Origin: Galerina marginata
Lineage: Eukaryota > Basidiomycota > Agaricomycetes > Agaricales > Galerinaceae
Direction: 5' to 3'
NCBI GenBank assembly: GCA_023014335.1
Contig: JAECYW010000004.1
Location: forward strand, 434,001-498,000
DNA length: 64,000 nucleotides
Part shown: piece by piece, positions 1 to 11,901 of the stretch
Position numbering within the stretch: position 1 is the first letter of the stretch
Layout: each line of letters starts with the position of its first letter
Made by a program: the position numbers and the translations under genes
The notes under the pieces: model-generated
What the model was told of the DNA's origin: nothing
What the model saw: only the letters and a program-made list of their open reading frames with translations
Database searches by the model: none

Positions 1-2687
1 GTGGGAGTCCTGTCAATGTCATGGGAGTCCTGAGCGTTCAAAACTCACTTTTTGCCATTACCATGCTGCTTCTTCTACCAGTCGTTATCGACTATCTGCA
101 GCACCTGGGAGAATATTCCTGTAAAACTTCGTTTATGATGGTTGATTCTACTGGGGCAAACTGAACCGGCGCCAGTGACATAGGGAAGTCGTCTCTGAGA
201 CTTAATCGTCCTTCAGGTAGTTTTCATCCCTTGCTGCCTCATTCTCTCTAATTGTGTTCGTCGGTTTAGAATCAAGACGACAAGTTTATATGATTCGATT
301 GTGGAGAGCAGTTTCAGTGGGCGATTTCCCGACTACCCTAACATTATCTCATTGTTCTTGTCTTTTTGCTAGATGGCAGAGCTCGAAGCCTCGTCGCCAG
401 CCAACTAATATGCTAAACATGCGTTTATACTCGCAGGATTGTAGCATCGCGGGTTCATACTGGCCACATCGTATCTCTCCCATTTATAGTAGGTCTTGTC
501 CCCGTTCTGATGCCCCTGGTGCTTCGGCGTGCTGACGAAAGTCTCCCAGAATTCTCCGCCAAATTATGATACACCCTTTCGATTTTCACCGTCACACTGG
601 CTCCGAGCTTGACGACGGCGATTAGGAAAGCAAGAACCTTTGATGTCGTGTTTCTGGACCGTCATGATTTGAATTTCTCTACCTTTCCCTGACGCTACTT
701 ATCTTGGCTACCTCCGTTTCCACACCATATCTTTCAGTAGCGGGTTGAAACTATGCCTCGTCTAATCCTTGAAATCAGTTATGTCCACCAGCCCACCGAC
801 GATCTCATTATTCAGGTTTCGCTGATGCAAAGTAAGTTCTCGCTTCATCATTCAATCTCCTCTTCTTCTAACTTGCTTACCAGCCGGGTTCCAGAGTCAC
901 TTCTCGTTGTGGAATAGGATTGAATGTGGATGACAAAAACAGCGTTACCCGCCCTCCGATATGTAAATGTTCTATCGCTATACTGTCGCTCCACTCCTGA
1001 GCGCCCAGCCTTCTAGGTACCTGCTAACTCACCTTTCGTTTTCTAGCCAGGTCCATGTGCGTTACATCTAGTCTACGTGGAGGTGAAGAAGATAACCCCA
1101 TGGTGCTCACATCTTGCCCATCCGCTTCATCCATTTCTGGCTGACCAAATTTCCGCCCGTAGACGGGCACGTACATAATTCGGGCGTCAAAGAGGGATTG
1201 GATGCGTAGTATCCGACCTCTATAATGCAAGACCCCGGATTTCCTCTTCCCCCTTTTCGGCTCTTTATGTCTCATCCGTCTATTTGGCGACTATTGCGAT
1301 TTTGCTCATCGCAATTTTGTTCCGCACGCCTCCACTTGGCGGGGAAGTTCCCGACTTCTCGCTGACTGACGAAGTGGATACTGACCGATCCTTTAGTCCT
1401 GGGGTTTTCGGCATGATCGATGCGGTTTACCTTCCCCTGTGCTTGTGGTTAATACCTGCTTGACAAAAATTCCTATGAATCTCTGATACCAACAGGGTTT
1501 GTGATCTCATACAGCAACGAAAGCGACTGCATCAATCATAATAATGTGTCAACTCTTGGTTGCAGTGCGTCGCATTTTAATTGTGGCCAGCGTTTCTCCC
1601 GAACTCAAACCTCGCGAAAGTTTTTCTCCCAGTAAAACCTGGAACCTCTGTACTCTGGGCCTCTGACCCGTAGCTTCCTCTCGAAGGGGTGATCTCTCCC
1701 GAGGTGAAACAACAGTCGCCGATGCTCCGCATCATACTTGTGTGAGGACAGTCTGACTGGTAAGTTTGTTCGTGGAAATTTACACTTTAAATAATACCTG
1801 CGATGGTGGATCGCGGGTATTGCCCAGAATATCGAATCAGCCGAAAAGACCATTTTTATAAGTATTGGAGTCTCCGAGAATACGTTCCTCTAAAATGTTC
1901 TCATAGAGTATGTCAGGCGATCAAACCGTGGTTTTTCTCTTTTCTTTCGTGTGAGATGATTGACCTTTACTGTCCATTACAGCATGACACACACTTCTTT
2001 CCTGTGAGATGATTGAGCGTTACAATCCATTACAAGATGATTCACCTTCGCTGTACAATTAGTTTTCCTCCAAACGGACTTCACAATCAAGTCCCTACCT
2101 TTACTGTCACTCGTTCTCCGTCAACAGCGAAACAGGAAAACTGGGACTGTTGAAGAAAAACCCCCAATTTCGAAGTAGAATATAATTAGTCGTAGCATTT
2201 GTAAGTTGCGTCCCAGCTTGTGCTTCTTATTAACCTCTTAAGTTCTTGAATCAGATCCGAGGACCTGTTCTAACTTTTAAGTGATTATCGCATGGTGGCA
2301 ACTGCTTCCAATGATTTTCCTTGAATAGCCACTAAACCAGAACAAACCTCCCTCTGCGAACGGAGCCTGCAGCTCATTTTGCGGTGAATCCTCACCTCAG
2401 CCCGCGACTCTGGAGGCGATCACTATTTTTGTTCAGGGCAACGCTTTGTGTAATCTATCACTGTCAGTGTGCTCTATCAGTGATCTCAGGCAACGCTCCA
2501 CCGCGATTAGATTTCTCCTACGCCTGTTAGCCTCTTGTTCTTCTCTCCCAAAGTCGCGTCTGGATCCAGTGGTCTCACTGCTAATAAAAGTAACTGGTTT
2601 TGATGATTTTCGAATGAGCCGTTTCTCGTTCCTCCCGTCATCTGGTCGAATCACCGTAATCCTTTTCGAACACCGTTTTATCTATCA
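1..2687. other. Unassigned DNA, left edge
   Basis: No gene can be supported here. Open frames are short (under about 110 codons) on both strands and none shows a family motif. Splice-like signals occur on the plus strand but do not join into a plausible protein. A worn tandem duplication lies at about 1949-2045. The last part of the stretch is the 5' region of the DUF6534 gene that starts at 2688. Confidence 0.5.
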
Positions 2688-4080
2688 ATGCCACCTAGTC
2701 CTTTAACCCCCGCCGAGCTCGGGCGTATGTGAGTTTGTTAGGCGTTCAGAACGGGCATCACGGAATTGACATTACCTCCAAATAGCGCAGGGCCTCTGGT
2801 ACGCAAAATCGTCAACCATTTCCATAGAATAACAAACGAACTAGCGTAGCTCATTGGATATATCCTGAATTGGGGGCTTTTTGGTGTCTTATCGATGCAG
2901 ATCTGTGAGTATATCCACTCGGTAAAAATGCCATTTCTCACTTAAGATTGATTACATCGCCTTGAAAGACATGTATTATCTAGCCTTCCCCAAAGATCGT
3001 GCTCCGTTCAAGGCCTTAGTATGCGGGGCATATCTATTGGAGGCCACCCAAACGTTCCTCTTCACCACTAGTGCTTTTAGGACTTTCGCTTTTGGATTCG
3101 GGAACCCAGCAATACTGAACGAAGTTGATATACTCTGGTTTTCCGTGTCTATCATGGGTGGAATGGGTAATATTTTATTTTATCGGCCCCAACACGCCTT
3201 TCGGCTAACGTCCAGAAAGTTGCTTTCGTCGCTCAGACTTTTTACGCATACCGCATTATGGTTCTCTCGAGCTCGAAAATCGTAGCAGGGTTGATCATGC
3301 TGGTAGTGTGAAAGTATTGAACGTGGCCTTCCGTTTACTGATACTTTCTTGCACCAGCTTGCTTGCTTTTCACTTGCTGGCGCCATTGCGATTGGAGTGC
3401 AAACAAAAAATGCAGTCCTATTCAGCAACCTCCCAGGGAGGAGCTCATTTATCACAGCCGGAGTGAGGTTATACATCTATTTCCGCGCAATTGGTCTTAA
3501 TGTTTTTGCAGATATGGGAAGGGGGCAGCGCAGCATGCGACGTGCTGATTGCAGTGTCTATGACTTACTACGTTCGTTTGAATTCCTGGAAGGATGTCCA
3601 TTTTACTCACCTTTATCCAGTTGAATCGCTACGACAGCAAAGTTAGGCAAACAAAGGCTCTCGTCAGAAAAATAACTCGATTGACCATTGAAACTGGGGC
3701 ATTGACTGGTAAGGCGCCTACCCGAATTACACCAAAACTCCAGTCCCATTTCCTTAATTTTAGCGGCCGTAGCTATTCTCACCCTCATCCTTACGTTTTT
3801 ACCTGGTCACCCCACTTACTACCAGACGACAATTAGTGTGCTTGGCAAGCTGTATTCAAACTCCATGATGGCCTCATTCAACAGCCGTGCCACTCTTGGA
3901 TCGTCGGAAAGCACATCCAGTGGGACATTCGAGCTTCCTATTGTATCTCAGGGCTCGAGAATGCATTCAGACATGGATACCGACTTACGCAGTCGTACGG
4001 TGCACGGTGGAGTACTGATGACTCGTGAAGAGGTTACGTTCACATCCACGAGCAAGATATCAAAGGTAAGGGCGTTTTAG
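2688..4080 (+). CDS. DUF6534-type seven-helix membrane protein (copy 1), intact
   Basis: I recognise a basidiomycete integral membrane family (DUF6534); its molecular function is unknown. Nine exons join without a frame break: 2688-2728, 2786-2798, 2850-2904, 2969-3166, 3220-3302, 3358-3462, 3512-3571, 3621-3708 and 3764-4080, giving about 319 residues. The second exon is a 13-nt microexon that encodes the Gly-Pro of the N-terminal LIGY helix. Family hallmarks in order are LIGYILNWGLFGVL, YYLAFPKD, a helix ending FYAYRI (here TFYAYRIMVL), an IWEGGSAACDVLIA helix, an RLTIETG stretch and KLYSNSMMASFNSR near the C-terminus. The start is the ATG before PPSPLTPAELGR, which splices in phase to exon 2. 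A strong donor (AAG|GTAAGG) sits in the last codons, so the C-terminus could continue into a further exon past 4080. Loss of any exon would remove a predicted helix, which supports the model. Confidence 0.85.
2786..2798 (+). other. 13-nt microexon of DUF6534 copy 1
   Basis: The 13 bases CGCAGGGCCTCTG lie between a TAG acceptor and a GTACGC donor. Spliced in, they complete an Ile codon and add Ala-Gly-Pro-Leu directly before LIGY. Without them the reading frame into the next exon is lost. The paralog at 35.8 kb has a microexon of the same length and phase. Confidence 0.75.
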
Positions 4081-4647
4081 TTCCAGTTGAGCAACACCTC
4101 ACGTAAAGTAGGAACAGAAATTAAACATGGACGATGTTTACCAGGTGGCTCCATGATATAATTCGCTGGGTAAAACTGAAGTCCTGGTGACCCTCTTTCG
4201 TCTATTTTCGTTGATAGATGATGATTTTTGGTGTAATATTATTTGTTCTGCGAATAAATTGACTCGAAGCCATAAAAATGAGGACGCAAAATCTCGAGTG
4301 CCGTTGAAGTGGCGTACCATCTTCCTCAGGGTAATATTGATCAGAAAGATATCCTGGTGGAAGCAAACTCAAACCATATTTAGACAGCGAAGGCTCCAAG
4401 CAGCGTGGTCAATCAGCCCCTCAGTTCCTTTTGTCTCGTCAGTGACCATCGTGCCTCAGTAGGTACGTATAGTTATACGATTTACTACATCGGTGGAAAT
4501 TTGCCGGAGCTTGCATGCGAGCCCTCCCTTCGTTAATTCACATGTTGTACTTATATTTTGAATGAACGTATTAAACTAATGAACATTTAAGAAGATCATG
4601 CCATTGTCCTGCTTTTACCGCGAATGAGTACATAAATACCACCTCTT
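4081..4647. other. Intergenic, convergent 3' ends
   Basis: This 0.57 kb lies between the 3' ends of a plus-strand DUF6534 gene and a minus-strand gene. Apart from a possible extra last exon of the former, I see nothing coding. The stretch is AT-rich around 4500-4640, as expected for polyadenylation regions. Confidence 0.5.
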
Positions 4648-6174
4648 TTATTTTCGGCGTAGAAACTTGGGGAATTTGGATTTTTTCTTAGCTCCAGTCA
4701 CCCCAGAGTTCGCTATATTTTCGCCGGAGTGTGCAGACGGCCCAGGGGGATGACTTTGCTCTTGGGAAGTGGCCGTAAACACCGGATTGGGATTATGAAT
4801 GGTGTCAAGAGATGACAAGTATGACGTTCTTGGAGATGGGTATGGGTTTGCAGGAGTTGATACATCAATCACGGATGACATTGGTGGAACCATCATATTC
4901 CGCGAGTGGTCTGCAGCAGGCTCGCTATGCTTCATGTAGAGAGTCTGGCTGCGCTCAGCTGACGCCTTGAGCGATAAACCTCCCAATTGAGCTGTGACCG
5001 AGCTCAGTTTGGTGGCGTTGGTGGTAGTCTCGGCATCGGAGACGTGCTGAGTTACAGTAGACGTCGGAACTTGATGCACGGGGACACTTTGCACGGGGCT
5101 AACGACTTGAATAGTGGGATTGTGTTGTTCGTGTTGAATTTCGTCGTAATAATCAGAATCTTCGCGAGGATGATAGGTCTGATCGACGGGCGGACGAACT
5201 GGCGAGAAGCAAGTCTGCTGTTTAGATGGCAAGGATACCTGACAAATTTGATAGAGTTACCTCTAGGGTCCATTCCACCTTGTCCTCGTCCTCTTGCTGT
5301 CGGACGACGAGTCGATCCAGACATGCCACGCGGGGGATATGATCCTGGGCAAATATAGTTCAATTGAGGACTAATAGAGTCAAACCCATCCATGTCCCTA
5401 CCTCCTTGATTTTGGGATCCGCCTCGTTCGTTCCTGCGTCCTGAAGGGTTTCTTGTCTGGTACGGAGGGTCTTGGTTGAAAGATCAGTACGTACTTTAGG
5501 TTAAAGGAAAATGTTAACTTACTAGGCCCTTGGCCAAACCCATTTGGATTCTGGGTTGCACCAGCAGGAGGTGGTCGGCCGGCCCCTAATAAAACATTAA
5601 CGATAATGAGTTAAGGATAAGGATTCTGTTTACCTTGCGGCGGAGGTACTCCATACCGGCCTTGTCCTTGCATCCTAGAGCGAGGTGGGCCCCCTGGCTG
5701 TCGAGCGCTTGGGCGTTGGAGACCATAAACGTTACCGCCGACAGACATGAAATCTCCATCTGTTATTCGAAAGTTTGAAGCTCCCTTGAAATAAGATGTC
5801 TTGCGAGGGTTTGGAGGTCGTGGCGCCGGTTCCTCGTAAGGGAATGAACGGGCATTGTCATCCGTATAATAGACCGACCCCGCAACAGAAGAGAAGTTCC
5901 CCCCATCGAGATCGAATTCTCTTGATTTCTCAAAGAAAGAGGATTCATGTTCTGTGTGTCGTTCAAAACCAGCAGACTCCTCATGGTAATTTTGGTCTTG
6001 GTCCATTTCTTCGAAGAACTGAGGATCTTGGTCATACTCTCCGTCGTAGTGTTGCTTCTCTCCGCCGTACTGCTGGCCGTAACTCTCCTCGCCTTCGTAT
6101 CTTGGGTAATGGTCTTCGCGATAACCACTATGCCCGTTGTAGCCATAGTCATAGTACGATTGACCGTTCATCAT
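4648..6174 (-). CDS. Low-complexity protein with duplicated Gly-x-Phe-x-Ser-Val motif and basic tail
   Basis: Four exons in transcript order (6174-5634, 5585-5523, 5470-5261, 5198-4648) join in phase to about 454 residues. Residues 7-65 are rich in Tyr, Gly, Gln, Asp and Glu. Two related segments follow: about 86-103 (GGNFSSVAGSVYY) and about 130-151 (ASNFRITDGDFMSVGGNVYG). The second resembles a short motif common in uncharacterised Agaricomycete proteins. The middle is Pro/Arg/Gly-rich (PPRSRMQGQGRYG), and the C-terminus ends in a Lys/Arg cluster (KKKSKFPKFLRRK). No signal peptide, membrane helix or catalytic motif is visible. Splice borders are GTAAAC/TTAG, GTAAGT/CAAG and GTAACT/CCAG. Expression as one protein is inferred from frame continuity only. 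It could be a disordered scaffold or membrane-associated protein; I do not assign a function. Confidence 0.75.
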
Positions 6175-8594
6175 TGAACAATTTTTGACGGGAGAGAACG
6201 GTAGTGGTAGTGTGTGGAAGCAAGAGAAGTGTTCTCGATCCTATTCTGCAGCACGCGTCCAGTCGTTTCTTTATGCATTGTTACAAGTTTAGGCACAGCA
6301 GAGCCACCATCCCAATTGAGGGTAATTATCACACATCGTCAGACAGGCCGAAGACAGCGCGGGTGTAATATATGTCGACAAGGCCTTTGACTACACTGCA
6401 TTGTGGCGTCCAGCAAGCGCCGAAAACACGATTCTGTTAAGATCCAGACCAACCAGAATTAAAGGGCAGTGCAATAAGAACATCTATTCAAGACAAGAAA
6501 GAGCTACACGACCTCGGCTTGCCGCAAGACGAAATGAGACCAGGCCATTCGGCAATATAAAGAGGCCAAAAAACAGATCTGTACTCTTGGAGTCGTTGAT
6601 GTCTGACGAGAGCTAAAAACTGCAAGCGTTAGACTCAGACAGTGCCTACGGGCGTCGAACTGTAGAAAGGGAGTGCTGCAGGGGTTCAGATAAACTCGCA
6701 TGTTGGGTTACACAGGCCCGACGGATGCTACTCAGCTTGATACAGAAGTTCCAAACAGAGTGTTGCACGATAGAACAGTTAAAGTTCGGATTTCAATCGG
6801 AATAGCACAGCCCTGGTACGAAGACACTTTCAAGCGTACCTTCTGGAAGATTCGACACCGATATCCGGCTAGGCTGTGATGAAAGAACATTAGCGCATAA
6901 CAGGATATACGAATACAGAGATACTCGGTGGGTACGAGATACACAGCCCCATTGACAGACCACAGGTTGTTATTGATATGAACGGTCGTCCTGAATTCGT
7001 TGTTCAAGTCGTGAACATTGAAAAAGGATCAGCTAGTAGCCGCATTTACCCTCTGATAGTCAATGCTCCGGGAGTGTCTTTCAAATCTACATACCACATA
7101 TAGATTCTGAGGCAAATACGTTCCAGACGAAGCGCAGGGGGAATTGAGAGTAGGGACGAGCAAACAAAACAAGCCCGGGGTGAACGATGGCAGTGTCGGT
7201 CAAAGGTGGGCAACATGAGGCGGGTCCCATTATAAGCAGTCCACAGATAGCCCACGGCGTAATGAGGCGATGAAAAGAACCTCAAGAAAATCTTCGTTTA
7301 AGAGCCGAGATTTAATATCCTGAGAAAACGAGGAGACCAGAGGTTACGAGTAGATGGATAAGAGGTTTCCAGATGAACTCGAGCGATTAACAGAGGTATA
7401 TGCGGTCCCCAGGGCCTGGACGAATTCATGGCCTGTTCAAAATAACTGGAGAAGGCAGTAAATCGTATATAAAATGATCTTTGTTCTGTACCTGATTTAC
7501 TGATAATTTCAGGCGAGTCTTGAGTGCGGCCCTTGGTCACCAGCCTTGAGTCGAAGTTTTGAGCGATAGCGTCGTGATTTTGAAAAGGCTGGTGAGCGAG
7601 CTCATATCTGACCTAAGGAGTCAAGTGCGGACGCTATAGAAAGGCCAGAATCCTAAGGGTGAAATCCTTCCGAGGATCATATTTGGAGATTTGATGTCGG
7701 TATAGCTGGAGATTTCAGACGTCTTCAAGGGTTGAGAACACTCTGAAGTCAGATTGACAGTGAGCTACAATCGGATATCCGCCAACTGCGAGCAAGTGAA
7801 AAGGTTACGCAGACAACCTCGTGTACTCCATGCGATCCCTGGGCAGTAGATGAGCGTTGATATCTGATAGGTTACACAGCTATATGAGAGGCTGTGCCCG
7901 AGCAAGAATAGAAGAGGAAAAAACGAGCAAGGATCCACTGTGACAAATATATGATGTCCTAGACAAAACTATTTTGCCATACGCCCTGTCTGAAATGAGA
8001 TTTTGGTCAGCGATATGCAGGTATGTGAATGTTAGAATCAAAATATGAGAGCCTTACCATCCTCCCTCCCGACATCTTCACCACCATAAGAATATCTGAG
8101 CGATGGCTTAGAATTGTGCGGCCTCATCGAGCAAATAATCGAGGCCAGGGATTACAACGTTCAAGCTTCATGGCTGGGAAATAAAGAAGAACAGGTTATC
8201 TGGACATTTGGAAAGAAAAAGCCTTTCGCCGCCGGCACAGTACGCGTCAAACGGGATGGCTGTCATGAGACCTATTTGAAGGAGAAAATACAAGTCAGAC
8301 GCGAAAGAGGGCCACTACTCAGAGGGGGCTTTAGGTCGATTATCCATTCTGGCCGAGCGAGGGGGAGAGGCAAAAGCGTCGGGGTGGGTCAGAAAGGGTC
8401 AGAAAGCAATTTCTGAAACCCATGAACTTATCGTTCCCACGGCGATTTTTGTATCATCGTCGTCATGTGCCTCAGAAGGTGATGTCTCGTGATCAAGGCG
8501 CGTCGCACGAAACAATGTCTTGACTGTCCTTAAACCCAAGTTTTATAACATTTCTCATTTACGCTGCCCAAGAACTAGCAAACCCCATAATAAT
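6175..8594. other. Unassigned 2.4 kb intergenic region
   Basis: Small open frames occur on both strands (the longest is about 100 codons, on the plus strand at 8114-8416) but none has a recognisable motif or linked exons. A short tandem GGGTCAGAAA repeat is visible near 8386-8406. The right part holds the 3' end of the MFS gene. Confidence 0.5.
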
Positions 8595-10490
8595 TTAGGG
8601 TGTGCTCGCCTTTTCTTCTTTTTGACGGCGCTTCTGCCGCAAGAAAATGGCCATCGCCGTGTACATACCACACCCAGTAAGTGCCATTACCTGAGTGTAA
8701 ACAAGGTCAGCGTCATCGTGAGAAAAAGGAGGGAGCTTACACCACTAAAGACGGCTGCTCTCCACCAATGATACTGTGTAGTTAAAAGTGCTCCACCGAT
8801 CGGCGTACCGATTAGGCCACCGAGACCTAATACACCAGCAAAGCGACTTGATCAGTTGCCCAAAGATCTCGCTAGCTAGGGACATACCGGCAAGTGTAAA
8901 CCCAACCCCCATTCTCAAACCAATCTCGGAGACATCGTCAGCCAGATTAGCCACCATGGGGCCCATGAAGCGCAACAACTAATTCGGCGGAAATCCGTTA
9001 GTTATCGACGGGTGAAAGGAAGGCGACGTCTGTCTTACATATGCCAGAGAAGAATCCATAGAAAATGGCGATGAGAACTACACTAACGACGCTTGATAGG
9101 CTAATCATCGAAAAAATAAGGATACCGCAGCTGGCGGTCGCGATGATGACGAGATTTCCGATTCCAAATATCGCAGCCAGGAAGCCAGAAGCAAGACGCC
9201 CAAATAAAGAAGATCCATTTAGGATAACCAACTGATAGATAGATAATTAGCCCTGAACAAAACGCGACATCTGAAGTGGCGCGAAAACATACAGAATAGA
9301 AAGCAAAATTGGGGTTTAGGCCGTGTTTGATGGAATCCAGTTGAAGGTAGAAAATGGGGAAGTAAACACCAGCAAGGAAGAAAAGCAAGCTGGAATGCAA
9401 AAGCTCACGTAAGTAGGCGGCAAAAATAGACAAAACTTTGCTTACCCAAAACCACAGCATATGTACGCTTTGTCTTTTGAGAATTTAACTAGGGCTTTCT
9501 TCAAATCCAGCGTCGTAGCGGGTGGAGGCAATCGCGTTCGCATCACAAGACAAGATGTGAGCAAAAACCCAGTAATAAGTCCGGCGTTGGCGCGAGTTGC
9601 GTTGGGAAATCCGATCTTCTCCAACGTGTTATTGAGCATTAGAGGATGAACAACTGCGCCGAGAGATGCCCCAGATGTAACTAGCATCATGACCACACTG
9701 CGACGGCGTTGAAAATAATGCGAAAGGACAGCCATGGAAGGGACGTAAAGCATCCCCATCCCTATCCCGGCGCCGAAGCCCTGCGACAACAACACTTGAT
9801 AGTAGTGATTGGGTTTTGTGAGAGACAGCATGAAGAGCGAAAAAGATGTTAAGAACGACCCTCCCCATAGAAGGCGATAACTGGAGTTGTCGGGACCATG
9901 AGCCAAAATTCAAGGACATAGAACGGAAATAACAACGCACAAGTATCCACGATCATGGATCCTGCCCGCCAATAGACTCGCTCCGACAACCAGAAATCCG
10001 TTGACACTGCCTATCCACCTGGACAAATAGTTCAATTATGGCCGAATGCAGGCGGATCAAAGGTACATACGAAATAGCGGATGCACTTTCGTTCGTCAGA
10101 TGAACTCGCACATAATAATCTGAAAATAGTTATGTTTCAAGCCATGAGGATAATAGAGGTGGCATTCCCTTGCCTTGGTATACGCCAAAAGAGGTCGTAT
10201 AACTGTCCAATATGATAAAGATTATTGGCAGTCAGAGGGCACCCCAGGAAAGCTCACCCAAAAGCACAAAATTGTATCAGGAATCTAGACGAACTTTAGT
10301 TATGCAAACAATATCGACTCGTAGGACTCAACTCACGCTCCAAATGCAGTGCTCCAAGCACTTAATCCGCCTTCGGGGAACGTTGGTCGCGGATGGGGTC
10401 GCCGTGCCGGAGTCAGGTTCCCCCATCGATGGCGACGATTCCGTGTCTTTCTTCTCGAAATCCGAATCTTCCTGGGGCACTGTCGACATC
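8595..10490 (-). CDS. MFS transporter, monocarboxylate-transporter-like (frame interrupted twice)
   Basis: The protein is probably a plasma-membrane solute carrier of the fungal MCT-like MFS family; the substrate is unknown. Reading down from ATG 10490, an acidic N-terminus leads to FPEGGLSAWSTAFGA, then FLIQFCAFG, YTTSFGVYQ, ASAISWIGSVNGFLVVGASL, the long exon with LLSQGFGAGIGMGMLYVPSM and HYFQRRRS, then LFGRLASGFLAAIFG and a last segment GLIGTPIGGALL. The C-terminus is Lys/Arg-rich and ends KASTP at stop 8595. At least eight short introns are visible, one with a GC donor (CAAG|GCAAGG near 10170). Two single-base insertions break the frame: near 10381, between the N-terminal tail and FPEGGL, and near 8967, before MGPMVANLADD. 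Both sides otherwise match the family, so this is either a sequence error or a recent pseudogene. Confidence 0.8.
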
Positions 10491-11901
10491 GTACCGCGTC
10501 AACTGCTGGTTTCGACTGGGACTTCGAGGTCGTGAGCGGCAGCCACGTAGTTCCAGGAAAACGACGACCAGAGTCGAACGGAACGGCAGATTTGACTCCT
10601 AATTTCGAGCTCGTGTCTTCCAATCCTCGTGCCCAAAGAGAATATTCGAGTAGAACTTAGAAGCCATCGCATACGAGATCCTGCGCCTGTGGGAGTCGAA
10701 AGACAAAAATATCGGGCGAATGAAAATAACTCGCCATCTTTGGGCTCCGGAGTGGGCCGAGCGCCAAGGGTTTGAGTGAATTCACAATTGTGATCCGGTC
10801 ACTCGGCTTCTTCTCCATTAGGGTTTTGCAGCTCTTTGATCAGCGGGGTGAGCACAGGTTAGGATGGAGAGCGGGGGTAAAAATCCGCGTGCGTCCTCGT
10901 TCTGGGTGCGATGGTGTTCCGAAGCCTTGAGGTTGCTGTGGTCAACGTGCAAGCGATCTCAGCTTCGTACAGGACTACTTCCGATCCGTTGCGGTGGTCC
11001 ACTTAGATCAAAGCCGGCTGCCTAAGTGAATGCACATTTCAGATATCACCAGTAACTTCTGCAGCTGGCAGGATACGTACGAGATACAGTGATTGATTTT
11101 CGACAGCGCCACTCGTTGCGTTGTTTTAGGACGCAATGATCAGGATTCGAATAATTTTAGTTGCATCGTGAGCATCTGAGCATCGACGCACATACTTCCG
11201 AGTCAGAAATTTAATTTTGGTACCGGTCAATCAAAGTCCGTTCATCGCGTTACTACTAACTAGTACGCCGTGGCCTGCCGTGGCGTACATTGCACACTGA
11301 AGATGGGCCCCAGACTCTCCCAGAGCCCAAAGATATCCCTGCGGAATTGATCTTCGCTATCCATTATGTTAACAAAGTGTTATGTGATGCAGATTGATTC
11401 TGAGCGGCTGATTATCACAAAGACCTTTCCCATGCTTGGAACCCGTGTAAGACACCTGGCGCCCTTTCCATTGATATTGCCTTCCTTGAATTGTTGACCT
11501 CCCGCGGTGTAATGGCGCAGTCATGGCATTCGACAACTATCTCCCACATACAGGACTAGGATCAAAAGATTGATTCAAAAATGAAGAGAGTAGAAGGACT
11601 ACATATTTGATTTCGTTGTGTGGGTTCCACTTGCTTGAAGAAAATTCATCACACCGAGTTGGTAGCCTTAAGCAAATTGAAACCCGATGAACGCACTTAA
11701 GTAAACTCACGGACTTAAATATTTATACACGTGTTAATTGATCGTCCAAATCTACTCGAGGTCGCTCGCTTTCCATTTTCCGGAAATATTCAAATAAAGT
11801 TTACGACAGTTCGTGTCGGTCACCAGGAACAGTCACAAGTTCGAATAAACTAATACTTTCAATAATTATTATGTACATGCAACCCAATCTACAAACGTGC
11901 T
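10491..11901. other. Unassigned 1.4 kb intergenic region
   Basis: This lies between the 5' end of the MFS gene and the 3' end of the acyl-CoA oxidase gene, both on the minus strand. No coding segment or repeat is supported. The part next to 10490-10750 is the expected promoter and leader of the MFS gene. Confidence 0.5.

Noticed and set aside
8114..8416. 100-codon plus-strand open frame rich in Lys/Arg
   Set aside because: No conserved feature. The low-complexity basic end comes from a short tandem repeat.
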